6,745 nucleotides of DNA from JBCCWF01 sp038520475. Lineage in GTDB: Bacteria; Cyanobacteriota; Cyanobacteriia; CAKZMO01. A model generated the notes under the pieces. That model saw only the letters and a program-made list of their open reading frames with translations, was not told the DNA's origin and ran no database searches. The stretch spans positions 1-6,745 of the forward strand of contig JBCBLF010000257.1 of assembly GCA_038520475.1 (NCBI GenBank), given 5' to 3'. Both the position numbers and the translations under genes were made by a program. Shown here one piece after another: positions 1-6,042 of this stretch (position 1 is the first letter of the stretch; each line of letters starts with the position of its first letter).

Positions 1-150
1 CAGCGCCTTGCAGAAGCACTCGGACGAATGCCGACGGAAAAGAGCTTGTCGGCTCTCCGGTATTTAGAAAAAGACAATCACCCCTCGGTGTCAGCAGCAG
101 CCAGGTATTCGGTTCAACACTTAGTCGAAGCAGACAACGGCTTAGAATAG
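1..150 (+). CDS. HEAT-repeat protein, C-terminal fragment (5' end outside window)
   Basis: Frame 1 is open from the first base and stops with TAG at 148-150, giving the last 49 residues of a longer protein. The tail contains a helix-turn-helix-like unit (ALGRMPTEKSLSALRYLEKD) followed by NHPSVSAAARYSVQHL. The pattern of a paired helix, then D-x-(H/D)-P-x-V-x-x-A-A, is the signature of HEAT and PBS-lyase-like HEAT repeats. Such proteins are abundant in cyanobacteria and act as protein-interaction scaffolds; some are phycobilin lyase subunits such as CpcE or phycobilisome-degradation factors such as NblB. Nothing here says which subgroup this is, because most of the protein lies to the left of the window. 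The gene converges on the HTH/GrpE-like gene, with a hairpin in between. The repeat assignment is fairly secure; the cellular role is unknown. Confidence 0.75.
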   Translation, partial: QRLAEALGRMPTEKSLSALRYLEKDNHPSVSAAARYSVQHLVEADNGLE

Positions 151-189
151 CATCCGCATGGCAGGATTTATGCCCATTTACTCTAATGC

Positions 190-232
190 GTTTATGGGTG
201 GTAGCAGGCAAAGCTCGCTACCACCCATAAAC
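190..232. terminator. Perfect 16-bp stem hairpin between convergent genes, probable bidirectional terminator
   Basis: Bases 190-205 (GTTTATGGGTGGTAGC) are the exact reverse complement of 217-232, with an 11-nt loop at 206-216. The hairpin lies 40 bp after the HEAT gene stop and 38 bp after the end of the convergent HTH/GrpE-like gene, where a shared terminator would be expected. There is no clear U-tract on either side, so this is not a textbook intrinsic terminator. It could instead be a transcript-end stabiliser or a dispersed palindromic repeat. The structure is certain; its role is inferred. Confidence 0.6.
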
Positions 233-269
233 ATATGCAGTACATGGGGCTAGCCATAGCGCTATGTGC

Positions 270-1007
270 TCAAAGTGGGCTCACCTTTGCACGATGGAGC
301 AGCCTCTTGCTCAACGTGTAGCCCACATATCGCACTCGGACTTTTTCTCCAGGTTTTGCATGACCATCCATGAGCTGATGCTGAGTCGGATCATAAGACA
401 CTTCATCTCCCACGGCGGCGATGGTCTGTACACCCCAGTGTTGAAGCAGAGCCTCCACCGGACGAACGAGAGGAATGAGTCGATTCGCTGGAATAGCGTC
501 ATTGGTCTGAGTGGCTTTTACAGCAGTCGGCCACTGCATCATCCAGGTTTCTAACGTCTTCAGCGCCTCTTGCACGTGTGCTTCAGCTATTTGGGAGCGC
601 TGATGGTCAAATTGACGTTTCAGGCGGTCATATTCGCTCTGGAGTGCCGCGTATTGCGCATTGACGTTAACTAAGGCAGCGTCTGCTTGCTCCGATGTGA
701 ATGATTTTTCCTTGTCAAGCTCTGCCTCGGAAGCTTTTAACCTAGGGCGCTCCGACTCTTGGATAGATGCTTTTATCGTATGGTCTAAAAACAGATGAAT
801 AAACGCATTGATAGGCCGATGGAAACACACGCTGAGCTTGTTCAGCGGCTCTAACCTCATCTGGAGAATCTTGCCCTGCCTCAACTGCTGAATCTGCCAG
901 AGGGACACGCCGGCCCTTTGGCTGAGTGCCCGATAGCTGGTCACGCCAACTTCAACCATGAGCGATCGCAGTTGTTGGGTAGCCTGTGTAGCGTTCTTGG
1001 CTGTCAT
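270..1007 (-). CDS. Helix-turn-helix protein with coiled coil and GrpE-like C-terminal domain
   Basis: From the ATG at 1007 the protein is 245 aa. Residues about 22-47 (SYRALSQRAGVSLWQIQQLR) read as an XRE-like helix-turn-helix. Residues about 84-150 are charged, heptad-rich and probably coiled coil. Residues about 178-245 resemble the GrpE head: LIPLVRPVEALLQHWGVQ, then IAAVGDEVSYDPTQHQLM, then PGEKVRVRYVGYTLSKRLLH. This matches the family order of a central helix, G-V-x-x-I-x-x-x-G-x-x-(F/Y)-D-P-x-x-H, and a final GY-x-L-x-x-R-x-L strand. True GrpE is the DnaK nucleotide-exchange factor; whether this protein binds DnaK, DNA or both is unknown. An upstream TTG at 1028 would add seven residues. 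I prefer the ATG because AGGG lies 8 nt upstream of it, while the TTG has only an unspaced GAG. The domain reading is moderately sure and the function unproven. Confidence 0.8.
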   Translation of the reverse strand: MTAKNATQATQQLRSLMVEVGVTSYRALSQRAGVSLWQIQQLRQGKILQMRLEPLNKLSVCFHRPINAFIHLFLDHTIKASIQESERPRLKASEAELDKEKSFTSEQADAALVNVNAQYAALQSEYDRLKRQFDHQRSQIAEAHVQEALKTLETWMMQWPTAVKATQTNDAIPANRLIPLVRPVEALLQHWGVQTIAAVGDEVSYDPTQHQLMDGHAKPGEKVRVRYVGYTLSKRLLHRAKVSPL

Positions 1008-1391
1008 GGTACGAGCCCTGATGGACAACTCATCTATTGAGGGATGAAACGGTCAATTGCAACGCAACCGCATAATGACATCAACCCAACTTGCAATCCT
1101 ACACGTTAGGTTCAAGATGTCCAGTTCAAACCATACTGCTCCAGCACTAAATTAAACTCGACACCTGAAGCAGAGCTAGAAGTAAAAACAAGCTAGTGCC
1201 ACTCAAAAACAGCATTGCAAATCGCCACCAGCGAGATTGATGTGCTAGTCGAGAATGAGGCAGACGATCAAAGTCTAAGGAAAGCTGTGGCTTTTGAGGA
1301 GCTGACATGGGCTGGTCGTTTAATCACCAGACCCTATTATACGGCTGGAAACAGCTGCGTTTGGAGCGACAGACCAATCTGCAAGAGAGCA
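1008..1391. other. Gene-poor intergenic stretch
   Basis: These 384 bp separate the coiled-coil gene from the HTH/GrpE-like gene downstream of it on the minus strand, and must carry the latter's 5' region. I found no strong sigma70-type promoter, RNA gene or long repeat. From 1197 a short plus-strand frame is open and encodes a protein-like stretch (SEIDVLVENEADDQSLRKAV) without a good start. A different frame opens at 1307 with a good ribosome binding site and is listed separately. Two protein-like frames in succession could be the remains of a frameshifted gene, but I recognise no family. Confidence 0.4.
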
Positions 1392-1450
1392 CTAGGGCTG
1401 AATGGCGTCAGCAGGCTGAGTTTCCTCTTGATTGTTTTCGTCTCCATTGA
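1307..1450 (+). CDS. Possible 47-aa small protein, antisense to the end of the neighbouring gene
   Basis: The ATG at 1307 is preceded by GAGGAG with 5-nt spacing, the best Shine-Dalgarno match in this part of the window. The frame runs 47 codons to TGA at 1448-1450. It has an aromatic N-terminus (MGWSFNHQTLLYGW), then a charged, probably helical segment (KQLRLERQTNLQESTRAEWR). No membrane segment or known motif is visible. Its last 59 bp run antisense to the 3' end of the 176-aa coiled-coil gene, which argues for caution because that gene constrains the reading there. It may be a genuine small protein, a remnant of a broken gene whose upstream part is in another frame at about 1197-1310, or chance. 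Confidence 0.25.
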   Translation: MGWSFNHQTLLYGWKQLRLERQTNLQESTRAEWRQQAEFPLDCFRLH

Positions 1451-1922
1451 CGCCTAGGTCCATGTCCGATGTCGTCGATGCTTCTTTGGGACGATTTGAC
1501 TCGATATGTTGGCGTTCAGCTTCCAGCTTCTTCTCTAGTTCTTGAATCTGGTCTCGGCGCGTTTCCAACTCCAATGCCCGCCGAGCGAGGTCTTGAGTCT
1601 TCAGGGTCAAATCTTTTCGCCACTCTTCCGCGCGCGCTGCTTCCTTGTGCAAAACATCAGGGTCAATTCCTGCAACCAAATACTGTTTAACCACATCAAG
1701 AACCCAGTCGGTCGCATCTTGGATCGACTCAACGTTGCGATCGCGTGATAGATCGGCTAGCACAAGTGCATCAACGCCGTAATCGTTCCCATTGAGGGAG
1801 ATGACCACAGGCTCCTGACTCGGTGCGAGAACCCAGTGATGCTCAGATTTCTGACGAGCAAGTAGTTTAAGAAACAACTCGCCCGTTTCCTCATGCTTAG
1901 ATACCTTAGCCAGATAGAGCAT
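1392..1922 (-). CDS. Conserved-looking hypothetical protein with C-terminal coiled coil, 176 aa
   Basis: The ATG at 1922 opens a 176-aa protein I cannot assign to a named family. Residues 1-86 look globular and beta-rich (MLYLAKVSKHEETGELFLKL, then WVLAPSQEPVVISLNG), passing into a helix (ATDWVLDVVKQYLVAGID). Residues about 88-142 are strongly charged with heptad spacing (RRDQIQELEKKLEAERQHIE) and are very probably coiled coil. The last 30 residues are acidic and Q/N-rich, so probably disordered. There is no signal peptide or membrane helix, so it is likely cytoplasmic. No convincing Shine-Dalgarno precedes the ATG, which is common in cyanobacteria. A -10-like TATACT lies on the minus strand at 1959-1964 without a good -35. 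It sits 204 bp downstream of valS on the same strand. An adaptor or scaffold role is conceivable but only inferred from the coiled coil. Confidence 0.85.
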   Translation of the reverse strand: MLYLAKVSKHEETGELFLKLLARQKSEHHWVLAPSQEPVVISLNGNDYGVDALVLADLSRDRNVESIQDATDWVLDVVKQYLVAGIDPDVLHKEAARAEEWRKDLTLKTQDLARRALELETRRDQIQELEKKLEAERQHIESNRPKEASTTSDMDLGVNGDENNQEETQPADAIQP

Positions 1923-2101
1923 CGTAAGAGTTATTAAGCAAGCAATGTCTTGGAAGTTAGTATAGCCCCTAATGTGGTATGAGAGCCGTTTTCATGTATC
2001 TAAATTTCGCCTGGACTCAAAAAAATAGTCTCCTGTGCGAACTGAATCGTTGCCACCAATCATGTCGATAGACGCCTATAACCCTTATTATCCATTAGAC
2101 G

Positions 2102-2132
2102 ACTCAGATGGCAACAGCCAAAAACATCAGAG
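2102..2132 (-). terminator. Weak imperfect hairpin across the valS stop codon
   Basis: Bases 2102-2110 (ACTCAGATG) and 2124-2132 (CATCAGAGT) pair at 8 of 9 positions. Inside is a second short stem, TGGC/GCCA. The structure spans the valS TGA at 2127-2129. No U-tract follows on the minus strand, so termination here is doubtful. I see no better valS terminator in the 204 bp before the next gene, which leaves read-through possible. Confidence 0.25.
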
Positions 2133-4832
2133 TTGCGCTAATCGATTCTGTAAAATCTGCGCCTGCGTTTCAGCCTCGGCCAATGCATCCCGAGCGCCTT
2201 GAACCACCTCTTCAGGAGCTTTATTCACGAAACCTGGATTTTTGAGGCGACCTCCAATGGATTTTATTTCTGCTTCAATCTTGCCAAGATCTTTTTCAAG
2301 CTTGGCTCGAAGTGCCTCCACATCGACAACGCCTTCAAGCGGCATGAGAACTTGAACCGTGCCACAGACCCCTGCAAACATTTTCTGCTGAGGAGCTGTT
2401 TCTGAAATCGTCAGTTCCTTCACCTTTGCTAGGTCTTGAATGTAAGACTGCCCATTGGTGAGCACCGATCGCTCAGTTGCTTGTTCACTTTGTAGAATGG
2501 CGGCGATCGCCATAGATGGTTTGACCCCAGCTTCTGCTCTCAGGTTTCGAATCGTGCGAATCACGCCAAAAAGCAGCTCAAACTGGCGTTCTAAATCCGT
2601 ATCAATCGATGCTTCATCAGCAATCGGATACAACTGCTGGGCCAGCACTCGGCCATCAGTAACTTGATTGAGAGTCTGCCAGACCTCCTCAGTAATATGA
2701 GGCATAAACGGGTGTAGCAGCCTAAGAATGCCGTCTAGGATATAGGCCAGCGTTTGCTGCGCGACGCGACGCGATTCTGGGTTGTCGTCTTGATTGAGGC
2801 GCGACTTGACCAGCTCGATGTACCAGTCGCAAAAATCACCCCAGGTGAACTCATACAGATCCTTCGCTGCCTCTCCCATTCCAAACTGGTCGAGCTGCGC
2901 TCCGACCTGACGAGACACTTGATGAAATCGTGACACAATCCAGCGATCGCACAGTTCTAACTGTTGGGTATCCGGAGGGCCGAGCTGCTCAGGAGAGTGC
3001 CCATCCAGATTCATCATCACAAATCGGGATGCGTTCCACAGCTTGTTGGTGAAGTTGCGAGAGGCTTCAACAGAAACCGACTCATCCGTCTTTCGGTCAT
3101 ATTCCAGGCGAATATCTTGCCCGGCCCCGGCAACTTCTCGAACGAGGGTATAACGCAGAGCATCTGTCCCATACTTCTTGATGAGAATGAGCGGATCGAT
3201 GCCGTTATTCGCTGATTTCGACATCTTCTTATTGTTCTCATCCCGCACTAACCCGTGAATATAAACGGATTGAAACGGCATTTGCCCAGTGAAATGGCCT
3301 GCCATCATTGTCATGCGGGCAACCCAGAAAAAGATGATGTCAAACCCAGTGACCAGGGTTGTCGTTGGGTAGTAGGCACTCAAGTCCTTTGTTGAGTCGG
3401 GCCAGCCCATTGTCGAAAACGGCCACAGACCAGAAGAGAACCAGGTATCGAGGACATCTGGATCTTGCTCAAGCTGAATGTCAGTCCCAAAGGTTTCCTC
3501 TGCCTTTNNNNNNNNNNNNNNNNNNNNNNNNNNNNNNNNNNNNNNNNNNNNNNNNNNNNNNNNNNNNNNNNNNNNNNNNNNNNNNNNNNNNNNNNNNNNN
3601 NNNNNCGAAATGCACCAGTCTTTCAAATTCACCAGCCAATCGCGATATACCTTTGTCCATCGCTCAGGCACAAACATCGGATCCTTATGGTTATCGAGAA
3701 AATCGAGGGCTCGATCAGCCATCGGACGAATGCTGACAAACCACTGGGTCGAAATGAGGGGTTCAACCGGGACTTTACCGCGATCGCTATAGGGTACGGC
3801 GTGCTTATAGTCCTCAATTTTCACTAAGAACTCGTCCGCTTCCATCCGCTTGACGATATTTTTTCGAGCTTCAAATCGATCCTGTCCCTGGAATTCGCCG
3901 GCATTCTCATTCAGACTGCCGTCTTTATTCATAATGGTGATGAACGGCAGATTATGACGTTTGCCCATCTCAAAGTCATTCGGATCATGAGCAGGGGTGA
4001 TTTTCACACATCCGGTTCCGAAAGAGGCATCCACATACTCATCTGCAATGATGGGAATCTCCCGATTCATAATTGGCAGTGTCACTGTCTTGCCAACCAG
4101 ATGAGTGTAGCGCTCATCTGTGGGATTAACAGCAACAGCCGTGTCACCTAACATCGTCTCTGGACGGGTAGTTGCAACTTCCATGTAGCCGCCTCCCTCG
4201 GTCAGCGGATATCGGAAATGCCAGAGATGGCCATCGACTTCTTTATTTTCGACTTCTAAGTCTGATACAGCTGACTGGCTGGCCGGGCACCAGTTCACCA
4301 TGTATTTGCCCCGGTAAATCAACCCTTCTTCATAGAGCTGACGAAAGGCGGCAATCACAGCGCGAGAGAGTCCTTCGTCCATGGTGAACCGCTCTCGGCT
4401 CCAGTCTACTGAGACGCCAAGACGACGAAGCTGTCCAACAATTGTGCCGCCTGATTCTTCTTTCCAGCTCCAGGCTCTTTCCAAGAAGGCCTCTCTCCCA
4501 ATATCATTACGGGTTTTTCCCTCAGCTCGGAGCTGTCGCTCCAAAATAGTCTGAACCGCAATGCTGGCATGATCAGTTCCCGGAAGCCAGAGGGTGTTGC
4601 GTCCTCTCATGCGGTGATAGCGGACGAGCAAATCAATCAGAGTATTTTCAAATGCGTGCCCCATATGTAAGCTTCCGGTCACATTGGGGGGCGGAATGAC
4701 AACACAATAGGGGTCGCCCGGATGGTCGGGGTCAGCTTTGAATACTTGATGCTCTTCCCAATAGGTTTGCCACTTTGCTTCTGTTGTAGAGGGGGCGTAC
4801 TGGCTTGGGAGGGTTGGAATGCTTGCGGTCAT
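2127..4832 (-). CDS. valS: Valyl-tRNA synthetase (contains an assembly gap)
   Basis: Class I aminoacyl-tRNA synthetase that charges tRNA-Val with valine in the cytoplasm and edits mischarged threonine. The frame is 901 codons including the gap, within the usual range for bacterial ValRS. In order: an N-terminal Rossmann segment with the HIGH-type motif HMGH at residues 56-59 in PPNVTGSLHMGH; the CP1 editing domain at about 200-350 with TTRPETMLGDTAVAV at 221-235; the second catalytic half with DVLDTWFSSGLWPFSTMGWP from about 459; KMSKS at 536-540; an anticodon-binding helical domain; and the ValRS C-terminal coiled-coil arm (LEKDLGKIEAEIKSIGGRLK). Residues 410-442 are unread; the frame is kept across the 98 Ns, so I infer one intact gene. 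The ATG at 4832 has only a weak GAG upstream. It begins 5 bp after the 98-aa ORF, suggesting co-transcription. Confidence 0.98.
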   Translation of the reverse strand: MTASIPTLPSQYAPSTTEAKWQTYWEEHQVFKADPDHPGDPYCVVIPPPNVTGSLHMGHAFENTLIDLLVRYHRMRGRNTLWLPGTDHASIAVQTILERQLRAEGKTRNDIGREAFLERAWSWKEESGGTIVGQLRRLGVSVDWSRERFTMDEGLSRAVIAAFRQLYEEGLIYRGKYMVNWCPASQSAVSDLEVENKEVDGHLWHFRYPLTEGGGYMEVATTRPETMLGDTAVAVNPTDERYTHLVGKTVTLPIMNREIPIIADEYVDASFGTGCVKITPAHDPNDFEMGKRHNLPFITIMNKDGSLNENAGEFQGQDRFEARKNIVKRMEADEFLVKIEDYKHAVPYSDRGKVPVEPLISTQWFVSIRPMADRALDFLDNHKDPMFVPERWTKVYRDWLVNLKDWCISXXXXXXXXXXXXXXXXXXXXXXXXXXXXXXXXXKAEETFGTDIQLEQDPDVLDTWFSSGLWPFSTMGWPDSTKDLSAYYPTTTLVTGFDIIFFWVARMTMMAGHFTGQMPFQSVYIHGLVRDENNKKMSKSANNGIDPLILIKKYGTDALRYTLVREVAGAGQDIRLEYDRKTDESVSVEASRNFTNKLWNASRFVMMNLDGHSPEQLGPPDTQQLELCDRWIVSRFHQVSRQVGAQLDQFGMGEAAKDLYEFTWGDFCDWYIELVKSRLNQDDNPESRRVAQQTLAYILDGILRLLHPFMPHITEEVWQTLNQVTDGRVLAQQLYPIADEASIDTDLERQFELLFGVIRTIRNLRAEAGVKPSMAIAAILQSEQATERSVLTNGQSYIQDLAKVKELTISETAPQQKMFAGVCGTVQVLMPLEGVVDVEALRAKLEKDLGKIEAEIKSIGGRLKNPGFVNKAPEEVVQGARDALAEAETQAQILQNRLAQL
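3508..3605. other. Assembly gap, 98 unknown bases
   Basis: A run of 98 Ns interrupts valS just after WLVNLKDWCIS and before KAEETFGTD. In ValRS this is where the RQLWWGH motif and the segment leading to DVLDTWF should be. The reading frame is open and matches the family on both sides. The gap length is therefore near the true value, but the exact residue count and identity cannot be read. Confidence 0.99.
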
Positions 4833-4837
4833 GAAGA

Positions 4838-5134
4838 CTAGCTCAAGGGAACTGGACGATTAAATGGTACTTCACTTAACGGTGCGTAGTCAGTCTGATT
4901 ATCAAAAAAATCTACGGGTTCAAATGCAGAACTGATACAGTTGAACATTTTTTCGCAGGCGCAGCCCGCGAAAAAGTGTTCAAAAAGCTCAGAACCTTGT
5001 ACGAAATACGTAGTCCTGAAACGAATGGGCTGGTCCGTTGGCTCAACTCTATCTATCGTAAGACGTATTTCTGCCAACCATCCGATACGATCGCTGGGCG
5101 AGTGATAAAGTCGCATAATAACCGTGTTCGACAT
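4838..5134 (-). CDS. Hypothetical protein directly upstream of valS, 98 aa
   Basis: From the ATG at 5134 the frame encodes 98 aa, ending with TAG 5 bp before the valS start. I do not recognise a family. The N-terminal half looks like a small beta-rich fold (MSNTVIMRLYHSPSDRIGWL, then AEIRLTIDRVEPTDQPIRFR). A middle segment carries three cysteines at residues 58, 60 and 66. The C-terminal part is acidic, then proline-rich (SEVPFNRPVPLS). There is no signal peptide or membrane helix. A TTG at 5173 would add 13 residues; neither start has a good ribosome binding site. The DNA for residues about 51-64 is a near-perfect palindrome (4941-4983), unusual inside a gene. If the ORF is not translated, this stretch would be the valS leader. 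The tight spacing to valS and protein-like composition favour a real gene, moderately. Confidence 0.5.
   Translation of the reverse strand: MSNTVIMRLYHSPSDRIGWLAEIRLTIDRVEPTDQPIRFRTTYFVQGSELFEHFFAGCACEKMFNCISSAFEPVDFFDNQTDYAPLSEVPFNRPVPLS
4941..4983. repeat. Long palindrome (16-bp stem plus inner stem)
   Basis: Bases 4941-4956 (TTGAACATTTTTTCGC) pair with 4968-4983 (GCGAAAAAGTGTTCAA) at all 16 positions, one being a G-U pair. After one mismatch, 4958-4960 pair with 4964-4966, leaving a 3-nt loop. The palindrome is 43 bp and lies inside the 98-aa ORF, about 110 bp upstream of valS. It could be an inserted dispersed palindromic repeat, as is common in cyanobacterial genomes, or an RNA hairpin in the valS transcript. 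Structure is seen; role is inferred. Confidence 0.6.
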
Positions 5135-5209
5135 CTGCGCCCGGAGCTGATGCTCAATTCTTAGAGTACTCAATCTTCAGAGAGTAGATTATTTCGGCGC
5201 CTAGTGCGT

Positions 5210-5240
5210 TTGACCTTTTATTCACTACATTGTTTCAAAT
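5210..5240 (+). promoter_or_regulatory. Weak candidate promoter for the rhomboid gene
   Basis: TTGACC at 5210-5215 matches the sigma70-type -35 consensus at 5 of 6 positions. The only -10-like hexamer nearby is TCAAAT at 5235-5240 (4 of 6), with a long 19-bp spacer. It lies 23 bp upstream of the rhomboid start in the divergent intergenic region. Treat as a low-confidence guess. Confidence 0.2.
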
Positions 5241-5262
5241 CCTGATTGGAGACTAGCAACTC

Positions 5263-6006
5263 GTGGTTCCTCTACGCGACGAAAATCCCGTCAAAATCAC
5301 GCCCTATGTGACCTACGGTCTGATTGCGATTAACCTCATCGTGTTCGTCATTGAAATGGCGATCGCTGCTTCATCACCAGGGGCACTCGAATCCTTTTTT
5401 CAACACTGGGCCGTTGTTCCTAGAGAGTTAACCATCAGTTTTCTAAGGGACGTGTCAGGCAGTAGTTTTGTTGAGTGGGGCACGCTAATTTCAGCACAGT
5501 TTCTCCACGCGGGGTTCTTTCATGTCGCTGGAAACATGCTCTATTTGTGGATTTTCGGAAATAATGTCGAAGAAGAGATGGGGCGAGTCCGGTTTCTGAT
5601 TTTCTATTTAGGATGCGGGATTTTGGCCTCATTAGCCCAATGGTTCTTTGCCCCAGAATCCACCATTCCTTCCCTCGGGGCCAGTGGTGCGATCGCCGGG
5701 GTGATGGGAGCCTACATTTTTCGCTATCCAAGGGTCCGCATCCTCACCTTTATTCCGTTTGGCTTTTTGTTTCTCACTCCTCGAATTCCGGCCTATCTTT
5801 TCCTGGGTATTTGGTTTCTTCAGCAGGCCGCTTACGGTGTTGCTAGCCTGGGCGTATCAACCAACGTTGGCATGGAAGGCGGCGGCGTAGCCTATTGGGC
5901 TCATGCTGGAGGATTTGCCTTTGGAGCTTTACTTGGGCCTCTATTTGGGCTCTTTGACCGCGTTGAAGATGGCGATCGCCCAGCTGAAATTGAATCTAAT
6001 CAATAA
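5263..6006 (+). CDS. Rhomboid-family intramembrane serine protease
   Basis: A 247-aa polytopic membrane protein that should cleave transmembrane substrates within the bilayer. The family signature is complete: HAGFFHVAGN at residues 82-91 gives His82, His87 and Asn91 (the H-x4-H-x3-N helix and oxyanion region); GASG at 139-142 gives the nucleophile Ser141; and AHAGGFAFG at 213-221 gives the catalytic His214. WIFGNNVEEEMG at 96-107 is the usual conserved turn after the second helix. Hydrophobic segments near 15-35, 76-99, 110-129, 135-153, 155-185 and 210-231 fit a six-helix core. The N-terminus (VPLRDENP) is the short cytoplasmic lead typical of bacterial rhomboids, and the C-tail is acidic. 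The start is GTG at 5263, with GGAG about 11 nt upstream. Substrates are unknown. The gene is divergent from the valS block and its three HIP1 sites are ordinary for cyanobacteria. Confidence 0.95.
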   Translation: MVPLRDENPVKITPYVTYGLIAINLIVFVIEMAIAASSPGALESFFQHWAVVPRELTISFLRDVSGSSFVEWGTLISAQFLHAGFFHVAGNMLYLWIFGNNVEEEMGRVRFLIFYLGCGILASLAQWFFAPESTIPSLGASGAIAGVMGAYIFRYPRVRILTFIPFGFLFLTPRIPAYLFLGIWFLQQAAYGVASLGVSTNVGMEGGGVAYWAHAGGFAFGALLGPLFGLFDRVEDGDRPAEIESNQ

Positions 6007-6013
6007 ATCAAAG

Positions 6014-6037
6014 GGCAGAACCGTTCACGGTTCTGCC
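6014..6037 (-). terminator. Hairpin terminator between the rhomboid and small membrane protein genes
   Basis: GGCAGAACCG at 6014-6023 pairs perfectly with CGGTTCTGCC at 6028-6037 around a 4-nt loop. It starts 7 bp after the rhomboid stop and lies 5 bp past the stop of the convergent small gene. On the minus strand it is followed by a U-rich run (CTTTGATTTATT), so it is best as that gene's terminator. As a symmetric hairpin it may also end the rhomboid transcript, although no U-run follows on the plus strand. Confidence 0.75.
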
Positions 6038-6042
6038 AAGCG

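Noticed and set aside
264..554. Open frame of 96 codons on the plus strand
   Set aside because: It lies entirely opposite the HTH/GrpE-like gene, has low-complexity-free but unprotein-like composition, and has no domain; it is a shadow of the real gene.
2019..2034. A-rich run flanked by GACT/AGTC as a valS terminator
   Set aside because: The stem is only 4-5 bp, and the T-run on the minus strand lies in the loop rather than after the stem.
2062..2199. Plus-strand ATG frame reading MSIDAYNPYYPLDDSDGN
   Set aside because: The start looks protein-like, but most of the frame is antisense to the end of valS, there is no Shine-Dalgarno, and the end is an S/A/C-rich shadow.
3465..3827. Several plus-strand frames crossing the N run
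   Set aside because: They are open only because Ns contain no stops, and they are antisense to valS, whose protein is unmistakable.
4838..5262. T-box or other riboswitch ahead of valS
   Set aside because: The palindrome prompted the idea, but there is no terminator/antiterminator pair or T-box core, and T-boxes are not a cyanobacterial mechanism.
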